From the NCBI GenBank assembly GCA_032173965.1, contig CM063289.1, forward strand, positions 28,235,690 through 28,299,689: a stretch of DNA of 64,000 bases. Direction: 5' to 3'. Source of the stretch: Sitta carolinensis. Lineage: Eukaryota > Chordata > Aves > Passeriformes > Sittidae. The notes below the pieces were generated by a model that worked only from the letters and a program-made list of their open reading frames with translations, made no database searches and was not told the origin of the DNA. The position numbers were made by a program, and so were the translations under genes. Shown here piece after piece: positions 36,901 through 49,500 of this stretch; position 1 is the first letter of the stretch; each line of letters starts with the position of its first letter.

Positions 36901-39227
36901 GTGCTTGCTCCTACTAAACAAGCATCTCAGTTTCATGTCTGACTTGAACCTATACCAGAAGGTTACAATAGTTTTGCAACACTCATTTTATTTTAGATGC
37001 ATACGAGGGAGATTTAAGGAGGTGATGAACACCCCCATTCCTAATTTGCAGTTATAATTATTTTGCAAGAAACATAGTTCTGCAAAGAAGTGTGTGAGTG
37101 ACAGAGCTGGAAACCGGATTTTTTCTTCTCTAAATGCACTAAAGGTGTGGGAAAGGACAGAGCAGGGACCCCACCCTGACCTCATCAATCATCTTCACCT
37201 CATACCTGCCAGAATGGTGCCTGAGCTGCTTCATCCTCTGTAGGAGCCAGGGAATTCTCAGCTTCTCCTCTGTCACTTCCACATAGGACCAGAATTACAG
37301 CTTTGAAAATAGCAGAGGCAAGAACCTCCTTAGATCTCCAAGTTATTTCTTGCTCTTCTCCAAACCATTATCACATGAGAAAAATTCATACCTAACAACC
37401 AGCAGCAGCTGTCCTCTGGAATCAGCAAGGTGAAAGGCCACATGTCCCAGCCAAAGTGCACTGGCTTTTGCAACCAATTTCCAACAGCAGATATTCAAAG
37501 CTAAATTCAAATTAGGAATTCTCAGTGCTTTGAGGATAAAATCAATTTTTACTGGTTGGCAAATCCATATGTGAAGGAAATAACAGACTTGATCAGAAAG
37601 ATAGTTCTGAAATTTTATTTTTTGCCTTCTCTGTTTCTGTGAGTCCCCAGTTCCTTGCCATGTGCCGCCACTTCTTTCCCAAAGGGAAGATCATAGACTC
37701 AGCCTTTCAAAGAGCAGGAAGGATTTTCTTTGTTCCCCAAGTGATGCTTGCTGGGTCACTGTGCCCTGTGAGTTACACAGCCCTGTCACTTAGCGAGCTC
37801 AGCAAACCCATGTTTTCCTAATGACCCTGTCTCAGCCAATTCATACAGCATCATCCAGAGGGTTTGGCTGCCATTTGTCACTGCCTCCATGAGAGAAGGG
37901 AATGGAGACAATTCCTTCTGGAGATCTGAGTTCAATTTGCCACTGTGCTACTCCAGTTTTAAACAAATGTCTCTCTAGTGCCTTCTCTGGGAGAAGATCC
38001 TTCTTCAAGGAGTTAAAATATCTCAATAACCTTATGTTACTGAATTAACAGTTGTGCTGTGTATTAAAAGATTTTGTGTTGCAAGGACCAGACAGAGGTG
38101 CTGTATGGATGAGGCATGAGAAAAGCCCTTGTGGTGCACGAAGGCTGGGCAGTCTGGCAGCCAGGCAGGAGCACAGTGGGGGAGAGGCCAGCCTGCTCTG
38201 TGCACCTCATTAAACAGAACATGGACAGCAAATACACTGATCATTGTAATGAATAAAGTAAGCAGGTGTATGTATTCATACACAGCTTTGCTCCAAAACC
38301 TCAGGTAGCAGAATTTCCACAGTTTTGTTTCAAACCACAACTATTGCAAAAGCCAGTCAGAATACTGTATGCTAAATTAACCTGACAATTCAGCTCATAA
38401 CCTGTTCATTTGTCACTGGGTGTACTGAATATATCCAAGAGAGCCAGGGCTTTGCATTAAAATGTTTAGGACAGAAATTCCTCCCGCCTCTTGGACCCTT
38501 TGCTACTCCTTTGCAGGCCCATTTAATGCACTGTGTCACAGGAACGTGACACTGTGCTTTAGCAGTGCCAGCAGATTGCGTTACCCTGCCTGACTGTACC
38601 CAAGTCACACATTTCTCTCTGCCTGCAGTCCCAGAGGTCACAGCTAAGGTCAGCAGAGAACAAAAACGATGCTTTGTGATCCAGAATTTAGGCAGTCACC
38701 AACTCATAAATCTTGGTCAGACTGTAACAACAAAGCAGGGGACAGTACAGTCCTCACACACACAGAGATGTCTTCAGGAAAAAAAAAGGCAAAACTGTGC
38801 ATCAGACAAAAATGACTGAATTTAGCATGTGGCAAAGCAGACATGCTTTCTTCAGCTATTTTTATTTTTCTATTTTTCTCTCCTCTTTTTCCGCATTTCT
38901 AGGTGGGAATAGAAGACCGTGTCACCACTTCAAAGTATTTATAGCAGTTAGCTAAGGAGTAATGATCATAAGCAGAATCACTTAAAGAACAACACTGAAA
39001 TGTTTTTCATACTGAAAATAAATGACTCACTCCTTTGTATTTGGCAGCTTGAAATGGGACCTTTTTCCTTAATGACATTCCTCCTTTGCAGTGTGCTTAT
39101 AGTCACTTGCTGTTGTTCATTTGTTTGTAGTACCAGTAATCCTTGGCACTTACAGTCTGTACTGTACTTTTAATTCAAAGATTTTATGAACGCTGATTAA
39201 TTAAACTGAACAGAAGCCTTAGGAAGT
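33953..39227. other. unique non-coding stretch
   Basis: Nothing gene-like is supported. Reading frames up to 133 codons (36267-36668 minus) are unremarkable. Bases 35400-36120 are very AT-rich and hold several AATAAA words. Bases 38570-38640 include a polypyrimidine run ending in CTGCAG that could act as a splice acceptor, with no supported exon behind it. Confidence 0.5.
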
Positions 39228-39352
39228 TAATGGTTATATCAGTTTTCAGATCAGAAAACTGAGAGGGGTTAAGTTTCTTGCAAAAAAAAACCCAAAAAAC
39301 CCAAAAAGACAAAACAACCCTGCTGCAAGTCACAGGTGAATTCCAGAATTCA
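39228..39352 (-). mobile_element. MIR-like remnant interrupted by an A/C-rich expansion
   Basis: The plus strand reads TTTTCAGATCAGAAAACTGA, then GAGGGGTTAAGTTTCTTGCA, then, after an A/C-rich run, CTGCAAGTCACAGGTGAATT and CCAGAATTCAG. These are the MIR blocks 'ttttacagatgaggaaactgag', 'gaggttaagtgacttgc', 'aaggtcacacag' and 'gaattcaaacc' in reverse orientation. At about 39281-39316 the element is split by runs of A broken by CCC triplets, apparently a later simple-repeat expansion. The right edge lies about 160 bases before the CR1 at 39510. Confidence 0.6.
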
Positions 39353-39509
39353 GAAGGGTTTTGCTCCCTCTCCCGTGTCACCAGGACTGAGGGGAACATG
39401 GCATGTACCATGGAAGATTCCTACCACTTGAGACCAACCCAGTTAACAAAGAAACATTGGAAATCTTGGTCCTGGTTTGGTTTTGCACCCTTTTCCTAGA
39501 ACAGAAGGT

Positions 39510-39872
39510 AAGAAGGCTTTGGGGTCACCTAATTGCAGCCTTCCAGTGCCTGAAGGGAACCTAGAGGAAAGACTGAAAGAGACTACTGACAAGGGCCTGG
39601 AGTGACAGTGCAAGGGGAATGGCTTCCTGCCAACAGACAGTAGGATTAGATGGGGCATTGGGAAGGAATTCTTCCCTGTGAGGGTGGGGAGGCCTTGGCA
39701 CAGGTTTTCCAGAGAAGCTGTGGCTGCCCCATCCCTGGGAGTGTCCAAGGTGAGGCTGGAAGGGGCTTGAAGCACCCTGGGATAGTGCAAGTGTCCCTGC
39801 CTATGGCAGTGGGGTGGAACTGGATGATCTCTGAGGTCTGTTCCAACCCAAACCATTCTGTGATTCTATTTA
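39510..39872 (+). mobile_element. CR1 LINE 3' end, the most complete copy in the window
   Basis: The order of blocks is canonical: GGCTTTGGGGTCACCTAATT, GCAGCCTTCCAGTGCCTGAA, GACAAGGGCCTGGAGTGACA, TGGGAAGGAATTCTTCCCTG, GTGAGGGTGGGGAGGCCTTG, CTGTGGCTGCCCCATCCCTG, GTGTCCCTGCCTATGGCAGT, GGAACTGGATGATCTCTGAG and finally CCAACCCAAACCATTCTGTG with ATTCTATT. The 5' part and the reverse transcriptase are missing. This is the normal truncated form left by CR1 retrotransposition. Identity to the avian consensus looks high. Confidence 0.95.
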
Positions 39873-42800
39873 GGTCCTTGTCTGCTTCTTCAGCTCATGT
39901 GAGTGTGACATTTAAGCATTTCAAGTTGTGGCTGCTCTGAAGGACAGCCTTTCCCCATCTGTAACATCTGGTTCCATTAATGATTCCCTCAAGCTCTCAT
40001 CCAAACAGATACTGCAGCCACTGGGAACACCCTGCCTTTGCCTGCATTCATACAACTTCCTTGCTGGGCAGTTTGATTTCTTATTCTCCCCTGATGAGTC
40101 CTTTTTGTTGGTGAAATGTTTTATCAAGTTAAGGACAGTACCGAATCAATCCCACTGCACTGGAAAAGTCCTTGGGAAATCTCCTGTTCAACTTGCCAAG
40201 TAGCTTCTGCCTCTGAGAGAGTTTTCTCTCACCTCCTTTTGCAAAGAGCCCTTCACACTTGTTCTGACAGAGATGTACCAGTTTGGGGTAATTCATTCAA
40301 CAACAGTCAGATCTTTCCAACTGCTTTATAGCTTGTCCTCTCTGAGCATTCTTTCAGTAATCCCTATACCAAAGCTGAACCAAATGTGTGTTTATGTAAA
40401 ACAGCCCATGCTATATGCAGCCTGTGCTTTTTGCATGACCTTTAGTGTAAAATGCAATATGTCTGGTCTCAGTTATGTTATTCTGTCAACATGTTCCAGT
40501 TTGGGCTAAGCTGGAAGCAGCACTCTGTACATCTGGCTCAGGAAGAGAGGACATCTGTGCAACTAGTCTAATAAACCAGAGCAATTCAATGAAATATTGT
40601 TCTAGTGTTAGGGAATGAAAAGAATTTTTGCATTGCAAAACACAACAAATGCTGACTTCTACCAATAAGGGTGATGTCCACAAATCTGGGAGATAAATCA
40701 GTATGAGAGAAAGGAAAAAAAATGCTAAATGATGCTCTTATTTCAAGTGTAAAGATCTTCCAAGCATAAATTTTCTCATTTGATTTAAAGTTATTTAGTT
40801 CACATGGAGTTAGGTAATGTCCTCCTTTTAAAGTACAACTTTGGAAATTTATGGATGAAAAGTGCTAATTTTGTATTTTTAAATGCATTTGATAATTTCA
40901 CTGTGTGAATCCCTTAAGGACATTATGCTGTCTATAAATCCTCCCCTCTCCTACCACTGATTTTGTGAACAACATAATTGCTAATGCAGTCTAAATTAGA
41001 CAAAGGCATTTTTTGAGGTCAGAATACTATTGCTTGGTGGTTCCCATTTTATTTTTTTGGCCATTTTGAAGATAACACCTTACACTTTCTCTAATAACTG
41101 CATGTAACTCTGAAGTAATTTATTCTGCAATTACATTTAGCTGATTTAACATCTGTATGATATTTATCCTTATTTTCCAAGTCTCTCAAATAGTGACACA
41201 GTCCAAAGTGAAGTAAGCTCTTGCCATTTTTTTTTAAATAACAACTCCACTTGTAAAATCTTGAGGGTCACTGACAATAGAGAAAAATCCTATTTTTCTC
41301 TTACAGATTGAATTTCATACTTTGCCTCACTTAGGGTGGAAAGAGCACAATTCTGTGAGATTTCTCATACTGTACTTCACATTCATTGCCACTTCATGTA
41401 ACTATTGATCTTTCTCCTGGAGTTGCTCTACAAATCCCACTATCCATTCTGCCCATGTATACTTGCTGTTGTCTCCCTATCCTGGAAGGATAGTACTGCT
41501 CCTTTAGTTCAGAATTTGATACAAGAGCCCATCAGGCTGTTTTCCAGCTCTCTTGCAGTTTGATGTCAGCAAACTTTCCTGCTCTAACACCATCACCCTA
41601 AAAGCCCACATAGAACTGAGTCCATCCTGTTCATTATCTTTGTAAAACTTCCATCTGTCCAATTCCATTGATAAACTTTTTCCAAAGTGGGTGAAGAAGA
41701 AAGCCCAGTTTGATGAGAATGATCTCCAGAGAGCAGGGGATACATCTCCCCTTATTAAACAGCCTCTGCAGTGGCTGCTTGCAGTGTGCATCAGATAGAC
41801 AATATCTGGAGAATCCAAGAAAACCCAATGCAGTCAGCACAAGGAAACTGCAAACCCAGTAATATTTGCAGGACTGCTTTCCTTAAAAGAGACTAAAAGA
41901 CTCTTAAAAGTTCCCTCCAGGCAATTTGATTCTAGTCCAAGGGCTTTGAAGAAAGCAAACCCATCCATGTACCTTGTTACATTCTTCACTGTCCCAGGAT
42001 ATGCTCCTGACCCAAGGAACTGCATCAGTCAGGGACAAGAAAGCATCAGTGCTAGATCCCTGACAACATGAGTTATGTTTGCCTACAGGAATTTAGGAAG
42101 GGAGGAGATGGTTGTGTTATATCTGACAGCCCTGGTGTATAATTGATGAATGTATTAACATAGCAGCAATAATGGTCCAGGAGACCCAGTCTTTGATGAA
42201 GAATCAAGTTCTCCTCCAAGCCTGTCTGTAGACCAGACATGGCATCCAGAGAAATCCTTTTGTCTTTCTGTACATCCTTTTCCCAAAATATGCTTTTTCT
42301 AAATTGTCTGTGAAGACAGGACCTTGTGCATGTTTCCTAAGGCACATCAGTGCAGGACTAATGGCCTGGCTGCTGGGAACCAAATGGTATCATTACAGTG
42401 GACCCCAGAAGTCTCATAAAGAGACTCATAACTTGTATTTTTTTCTTAAAAGAGGGGAAGAAAAGACTTTTCAGCTGTAGAAGTACAAAAAGTATCCAAC
42501 TGAAAAAATGTGGACAATTTTTCTAACTAAAAGAAGTGAGTTTAAGTTTGTATTTTTTTTTCTGTTTTTATTAATAGCTTCCAGATGAATCCCTGAACTT
42601 TAAAATTTCATTTCAGAGTGAATTATATTGGCTGCTGTAAAAGTCCTCAGAAATATTCTAATGGAAGTAAAGACTAGGCCAAACTCCTAGTAATTTTGCT
42701 AAATTCCAAGGTAATGTATATTTGAGCCTACACTTCCCACTCCAGAAACATTTCCCCTCCTGGCTCCAGAGAGCGTCTGGAGCTTAAACATATCTGAACT

Positions 42801-43599
42801 TTAGCAGCATTTAAAGGCAAATACTGCTTTGTTCCTAGTAATACACATTTCTGCACATTTCAAAAGCAACCAGAACGCTTCAAGTCTTGTCAAGTATCTC
42901 ATTCCAAATGACTTACCTTGAATGAGTTTGACTGGCCTGAACAGAGGTCAGGAAATATGGAATGGATATGGTATGGAAATGAAGGTGAGGAGCTCTGTGA
43001 TGGCGAGAGAGTCGAGAAATGGCAGGGTAAGCACAGTGTGGTGTTGTGCTTGAGCTGAAAGGACTGCAGAAATACACAAGTAAACGTAGGCCTGCTTAAA
43101 ATCCTGAAAACCCACATAACCTCTAACCCTGCTATTATTGAAGTTAATAAAACAATACAGGAGCAAAGTGGTCCACACATTTTTTCAGGATGTTTGCAAT
43201 ATGTCCCCCTGCAGCACTGAGCCCCAGAAGCCTTCTTACCACCTCGGATTTCCCCTGATAAAATCTTCCACTTCCTTAAAATTGCTGAAAACAATCGCGC
43301 TTTAGCATCATCTACTGGGAGAGATGGGCAACTGACTGGGAGGCTCCAGCAGCGCACAGCCGCTCCCACCCGCATCCCCCTGCCTGCTCCCGGGCAGTGC
43401 TCAAGCCACACTCCAGCAACACAGGCAAAACTGGGTATTTTTCTCTTGCGAAGCTGCATTTTAAGGACCAGAACAAATGTTTTGGTGCTGGTACAACAGA
43501 GACCAGAATAATACCTGGGTGCTGCTTCCTGTCAGGCCTTTGAGTCACGCAGCAGAAGGGGTAAGAAGCCGGGAGGCAGGGAGCAGCTGATCTCACAGA

Positions 43600-43705
43600 C
43601 CAGTTGGTGCTACGAGTTTTGTCGCCGCAGCCGGAGGTTGGTGGTGGCGGAGCTCGGCGCAGCGGGGCCCGGGGCTGTGCTGTCTGCACTGCACCACGTG
43701 CAAGA
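43600..43705. promoter_or_regulatory. small CpG-rich cluster with an E-box
   Basis: CpG dinucleotides are scarce in the window but dense here, roughly eight within 65 bases around GTCGCCGCAGCCGGAGG and GCGGAGCTCGGCGCAGCGGG. A perfect palindromic E-box, CACGTG, lies at 43695-43700. Such a patch could be a small promoter or enhancer. To its left on the minus strand a reading frame stays open for 186 codons and meets a good splice donor (GTAAGA) at 43234-43239. I see no TATA box, and the patch is far below the size of a normal CpG island. Confidence 0.28.
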
Positions 43706-44745
43706 CAATCTGAAATTCATGACCAGCCTGCACTTTTTACCAGGAGCATCAGCCGCCCAAAGACCACAAAGTGCTGGGGACAGTAATCCTGCCTGGTAGG
43801 TAGGGGCTATCCCTGTGCTGAAAACTGGGAAGTGGAGACAGTTTTAAGAGCAAGAATCCCAGCAGCGTTTAGATGTTTAAATGATTGACAGCGAGCCTGA
43901 CGAATCACTTGAAACCGACACGATTTCACACTTAAACACCCTGAAAAATCCCGGCCAAGGTTCCTTTTCCAAGATTCACAGGCTTGGGGTGTGAGAGGGG
44001 CGGCATCCAGATCCTAGGAGTTGTGATCTTACAATTACTGGTCTGTGCTTTAACTTAGTTTGTAGATCTCTGTTAAGGTCTTGCATCAAACGTTCGTTCC
44101 ACGTACAAAGGCAGAATGTCTCATCTGAGCATGGAGGGAGGATTCACCTCCGTTGTGTTTTACTGCCTGACATCTAGATGTCAGCCCTGAAACAGGTGAT
44201 CAGCTGCTTTGGCAGTCAAGGAAAAGAGGGGCACTTCCAGGGAGGAATCCATCTTTCCCATTGCAGGATCACTTTCTGGGGTACAATGCAATCACCTGGC
44301 ATTATCTCACCATCTCCAGCTCAAGCTGGAGTTTGGAACTGGTGCCTTTTATCTGTTATTATTTTTGACACCTACATGTTGGCTGCGGACACCTATTACT
44401 GTCTGTCACGCCATGTTGCACCCTCTCTGATGGTTCAGTCTGAGTATCTTCCCACACCAGTGGCAGAGCCTGGACTTGGCTCTACTGCAGGCATGGAGCT
44501 CCAAGGAGCTCAAACCAGGCAGCCAGCTGCAAAACCTCACCCCCACAGATTGTTGCAGCATTACAATTGATGCTATTCAGAAGAGCAGAGTAACAGCTAA
44601 GGTAATATTCCATGTGTATTTAAAAAAAAACACCCAAAAACACATGTTTCGGAATTCAGTAGAATGACCTTTTGACCAAAGATTGAATACATTAACTCAT
44701 CAGATATCTGAAATCAAGGCCAGAGAGTTTAGGTTGGGGTTTAAA

Positions 44746-44761
44746 AGCTCCTGCAGGAGCT
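44746..44761. repeat. perfect 16-bp palindrome
   Basis: AGCTCCTGCAGGAGCT equals its own reverse complement, with a PstI-like CTGCAG core. It may be chance. Confidence 0.6.
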
Positions 44762-46470
44762 AAAATACATGGGTTGATTTTTCAGGTTTCTTACAACTCG
44801 CATTACTCTTTTTAGCATTTCCAATTAAGATACCTTAAAACATCATTTTTGCAGTTCCAGCATAGCTCATATTCATCTGCCCTTTAGGACTCTGCACATC
44901 TTCCTCAGCAGCTTCAGAGGCCAAATAGCAAAATTCCCATAAAAGATTTACTGAAGTTTCAAAAAGTTGACTAAAAATAAATGCTGAATGTTTGAGAATA
45001 TACAACTCATGTATTTCAGAAAATCGCTAAAATCACTGCAGTGACTGCATATTTGGTACACATCTCATTTTAGAGACAGAAAAGTCTCCTGTTTCTCTCA
45101 ACTACAGAGTTCCCTCAAACTGTGTTACTAACATTGTGTAGAATACTGCAGCTGTAAAACTGAGTCTGGACTTTCATTAATAACACTCTCAACTTTCAGC
45201 TGCCTTCAGGAAATGGGTTGATTACTTACCACACCTGGAAACACCATGCCTTGAGAAATAAAGAAGTCACCAGACAGCTGGCTGAGATCAGCCACCCATT
45301 GGTTTTCCTGAGGCAAAAGGAAAGGTTCTTTGCCCAGTTTCACATTTTGGCAGGAGCAGAGATAGTCCCCTGCCCAACCAGCCCTGCTGAGACAGGGTGG
45401 TTGTGTGTGGAAGGTGGCTGCTCTGAGGCAGGGCAGTCTTCTGTCTCTCCTCCTGCATAACATCCAGATTCTTCTCCCAAGATACTTCAGATTTTTGTGA
45501 TAAAAATGTAAGGAATACTGCCCAGCTGTGCACTGGCTTGCATTGAAAGACCCAGCCAGCATTTTGCAGCTGTCAGTGGCTAGTGTGAGACATGGTGGTG
45601 GGACTTGCACCTCACAAAACCCCATCACAGCTCTCCAAGGGGCCCCAAAGTGAAGAGGCACTGCTCCACACAGAGAGCACCTCTACAGACCTGTTCCCTG
45701 CAGGGATGGAATGATTTCAAAGTCTGACTCTACTATCTGTATGATTACCAATAGGATTTTCTTTTAAGAAACATGAGAGCTCTCACTTCATTAGTTGGTG
45801 AGTACATTACCTGCCCCTTTGCCAGAGGAACTCCAGCACACCCAACAGGGCAGAAACACCAAGGAGACACAAACTGCATTTCAATTGCCCATTTATTACC
45901 TGAAATAGGAACATGTAATTTAGCACAGAATGTGAGAATCGCAGTGAGCAGCTCACCACACTTGCTGTCTGCTCTCTGACAGTACATGGAAAGTGGGGCT
46001 GCCTCAGGGGAAGACAAAATAAGGATTAGACCCACTCATGCCCATCTAGAAATTCTTCATTAATAATTATGTGTCAGTCTGGCTCCATTCATCTCCATTC
46101 TTCATTGACCTGCCTCTGGGTGGGGAGGTGGTGAGGACAAGGGTGGTCTTCTGCTCTGTGCCTGTTCTTGGAGGGCAGCAAATCAAAGCCTTTCCAGTGA
46201 TGAGCTTCTACCTTGATTCCATTAAAGGCCTCAGCTGGACGTTGGTTAGATCTGGTATTTAAGCACCTCAGCCAGTCTTTTCCCTTCAATGTCTGAAACC
46301 CTGTGCAAGGTTTATCTTCTCACTTCCCCACCAGTTTCCGGAGTCTACTTGACAATTCTGGGGCAGCCAAAAGCCAACATGGGGGAAAAAAACAACCAAG
46401 GAAGCAAGCCTGATTACATGAGCAGACACTTGAACTACTTGTTTTAATCTTGTGGGGGTTTTATACAGAA

Positions 46471-46512
46471 CTAACTTTAACTCTGTGTCTAAGTTTTCCC
46501 ATCTGTAGAAAA
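46471..46512 (+). mobile_element. possible short MIR fragment
   Basis: AACTTTAACTCTGTGTCTAA followed by GTTTTCCCATCTGTAGAAAA resembles the forward MIR blocks 'acttaacctctctgtgcctcag' and 'tttccccatctgtaaaatg'. Only about 40 bases can be followed, so the call is tentative. Confidence 0.4.
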
Positions 46513-49500
46513 GCCTCTTTTGCAAAGCTCTGTAGAGATCTCTATTCTTAGTGCTGTTATGTCAATATGTAATTAATTTGCTTAATTCTGCTGTACGGTT
46601 CTGGAATACTTGGAGATTGAAGTGTAGACTTTTTGTGACTTGGTTAAAGAGAAAAACAAGATAAAAATAATGGAGTGTTGGATGCAAATTTATTCCCCAA
46701 GTTACTAACACATTAGGTTTCATGTGCACTACTGAGGATATATCCATCTGAGTAGAAAGATGCCAAAATGTGGCTTACTGAGGCAGCTAAAAAAAGAAAG
46801 GGTGACACGGCCAATGACAATTTAAATAGTTCTGACAACGATGTGTGACCTGATTTGTTGCTTCCTGAACAGGATGGTAATTTTTGCTGTGTGCGTTGGC
46901 CGGGTTCATATGGGTTTATTTACTTGTCATCCCATGTTTAGATGTTGCTACTACAAAGGGGCCAAACTGTGTTCCCTGGGCATTCAGCATCTCCCTCAGC
47001 ACACAGGAGCTGCAGTGCTCCTTGGGAGAGCCAGTGTGCTGCTCTCCATGTGCTTTGCCAGCTCAACAAAACCCTGGCCAGATTCTGCTGGAGTCAACGG
47101 AGACACTCCCATGGACTTGGAGCTGGATTAGGTCAGAGGCTGCCATGGGAGAGGAACATGGCCAGGTCTGCTGGCTCAGACACGCAGGCCACAACTTCAG
47201 CCTGTGAGGTAGATGGAAATAGCAGGCTTCTTAAACATGCAGACAACTAACCAATAGTTACATTATAAATGTGTCCATGTAGGGACTATGCTGGACTACA
47301 GGTTAAGAGTCGTTAGCTCTGGGTTCCAAAGAGCTTTGGCCTCTTTCTAGCACTGAGGAATCACAAATTCTCATCTTACAGCTCAGCTCCTGCTCAGCAG
47401 TGAACCCCACCTGCTGGGGTCCTTCTCAGTGCTCTTCAAAGCTCAACCCATTAAAAAAATAAAGAGGTTTTTATTCTGTTGCGTAAAGAAGTCAATTTGC
47501 TCGTGACCAGCATGGTCTTCAAAAGAAGTCCCTCCCCATGTCTTGCTTCCACCCTTGTTGCCATGTGCTGCTGTGACTCACTTACAGTGCTCTGGATGCT
47601 TATGGTTCCCTAAGTGAGCTGGCCAAAAGATTAACCAGCATTTTTAAGCCTTTCAGCTGTCAACTCTGCCCATTATTATTTCATACTGGTCTTTAGGAAA
47701 AAGGAGTGGCAGCACTTCATCTGGGGCATCTGCCTCTGCAACTCTTATCTGGAGGAACCAAGTTTCTCTTCCCCAGCCACCATGGGGGAGAATCTTCTTT
47801 CAGCCTCTCCCACCAGCCTGTGCTGCCACAGTGAAAAGGTTACTGGTTTTATCCTTTCTCTGAGAGGCGTGGCAGAGGGTACCTCTTCCCCTCCAACCCT
47901 GCAATAACAAGTGTACCTGAAACAGTGGTGGGTTTAATCAGCAGACCTGTTTTACTGAACTTTCTCTGAAACACTGCATGCTCTTACAAAGCTCAGTGTC
48001 TGTGCCGAGTGCTGAGAGGGGCAGGTGCTGCCCCATGCCTTGGCACCAGGCCTGAGCCTCAGGTTTAGGTGTCCTCCCAGGTTACTCAGTCACAGGAAAC
48101 TCTCCCCTGTCTAAGCTGGTGTTTCAGAAATGGCGTGGACTTTAACTGTTTGCCAACAGTAAAACAAATGTATAGGAAGGTCAGCCCTGGCTTCAGGAGT
48201 TTGGTCTCATTTCCAAAAACAAACTTAACTGAACTTACTGATTCATCTCCAGACGGTCCTGGAAAGAGCTCTCAGAAAGGAGCCCATTTTCTGTCACTCC
48301 AGCCAGAGAGAGAGGCCAGAGCCCTCTACCAGCTTCAGAAGACCACTCTTTATCATCAAGGAAATTTTCTTCTGTATGACTATATTTTAGTTATAGCACA
48401 TTATATATATATATTTTAGTTACAACTTTACTTTTAGTGGGTAAACCAAAACCACTCCTCTACAAAACCAATTGAAAGAGTTCAGCAGCTATAATCTACT
48501 TGTGCCTGTGGAGAACTAGGGAAATGTACATGGGTACATACACATAGAAAAACTTTCTCAAACATACATGAGATTTCATGGGATGCCTTTGAAAGGCAGG
48601 GTTTATTTCATTTAATGGCCATACACACAAACAGCATTTCAGAAGATGACAATATTCCTGCTATCTTGATCTACATGTCATTTATCCAAAAATCTCTGCA
48701 GCATTGTTATTATGTGTATTATACATAAAAGCAATTGTGCCAAAGTGAATTAAATGACAGAACCCAACTCAACTCAAGAAGTTTGTAGCACAGTTAAGCT
48801 TCAAAAAGAACTGAGACACATTTATACACATTTATTTTAAAAGTTTGTCCCTCTTAACCACAAGAAGGTGTGGAGATGTGGAAAACATTTTAAGAGAAGC
48901 TTTTATATTTATTCCTGATTTAGACTTGATGAAGTACTCTTAAAGAACAGGTCTTATGTCTTTTCATTACTATTTTTGTTGTATCTACAGCGTGACAAGA
49001 AAATACTTGCCCAAAATACCAAAAGAGAAAAAACCTCTTGAGAGAGCCTGTTCTTGCAAGATTTCCATCCCAATATTTATGGGCCCAGGAGGTCCAGATC
49101 AGCTCTGGATATGCATCAAAGCTCCCGGATGGTTATCCAAAACAAGTACAAGCTCTGAACCTTTTGAAATATGTCCATCACTAGTTATCACATCCAATTC
49201 CTCCCCTTTGTACCAAGAATCAGAGTCTCCTTCTTCAGGAAGTTCCGATGCTTAGTGACTGTTGATTGTCCATAGAGGGATACATAGGATTTCACTAATG
49301 TCTATACCAGATTTTCAAAAGAAGTCACACTGCCATTACTTTCCAGCATTTAAGTGAATCTTTCTTATTTAATACTTGAAAAAACCAGAGCTTATGCTTC
49401 CAAGCATTACCTTGATGAAGCATCTGCAGCTCTTCCCAGTGATGAGTTGAGAGTCTGTAGGTTCAGGGGTTCAGTCAGGCACAGACTTGGACTCTCCCCA

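Larger units (their letters stand above)
39873..46470. other. unique stretch with a CpG cluster at 43.6 kb
   Basis: No gene is firmly supported. Bases 40740-41340 are AT-rich and featureless by eye. Bases 42899-43459 (minus) keep a 186-codon frame that starts in the GC-rich patch; it is not recognised. The CpG cluster and a palindrome at 44746-44761 are listed separately. Confidence 0.5.

Noticed and set aside
47290..47400. Forward MIR from GGTTAAGAG and following words
   Set aside because: Only one short word matches; the later MIR blocks are absent.
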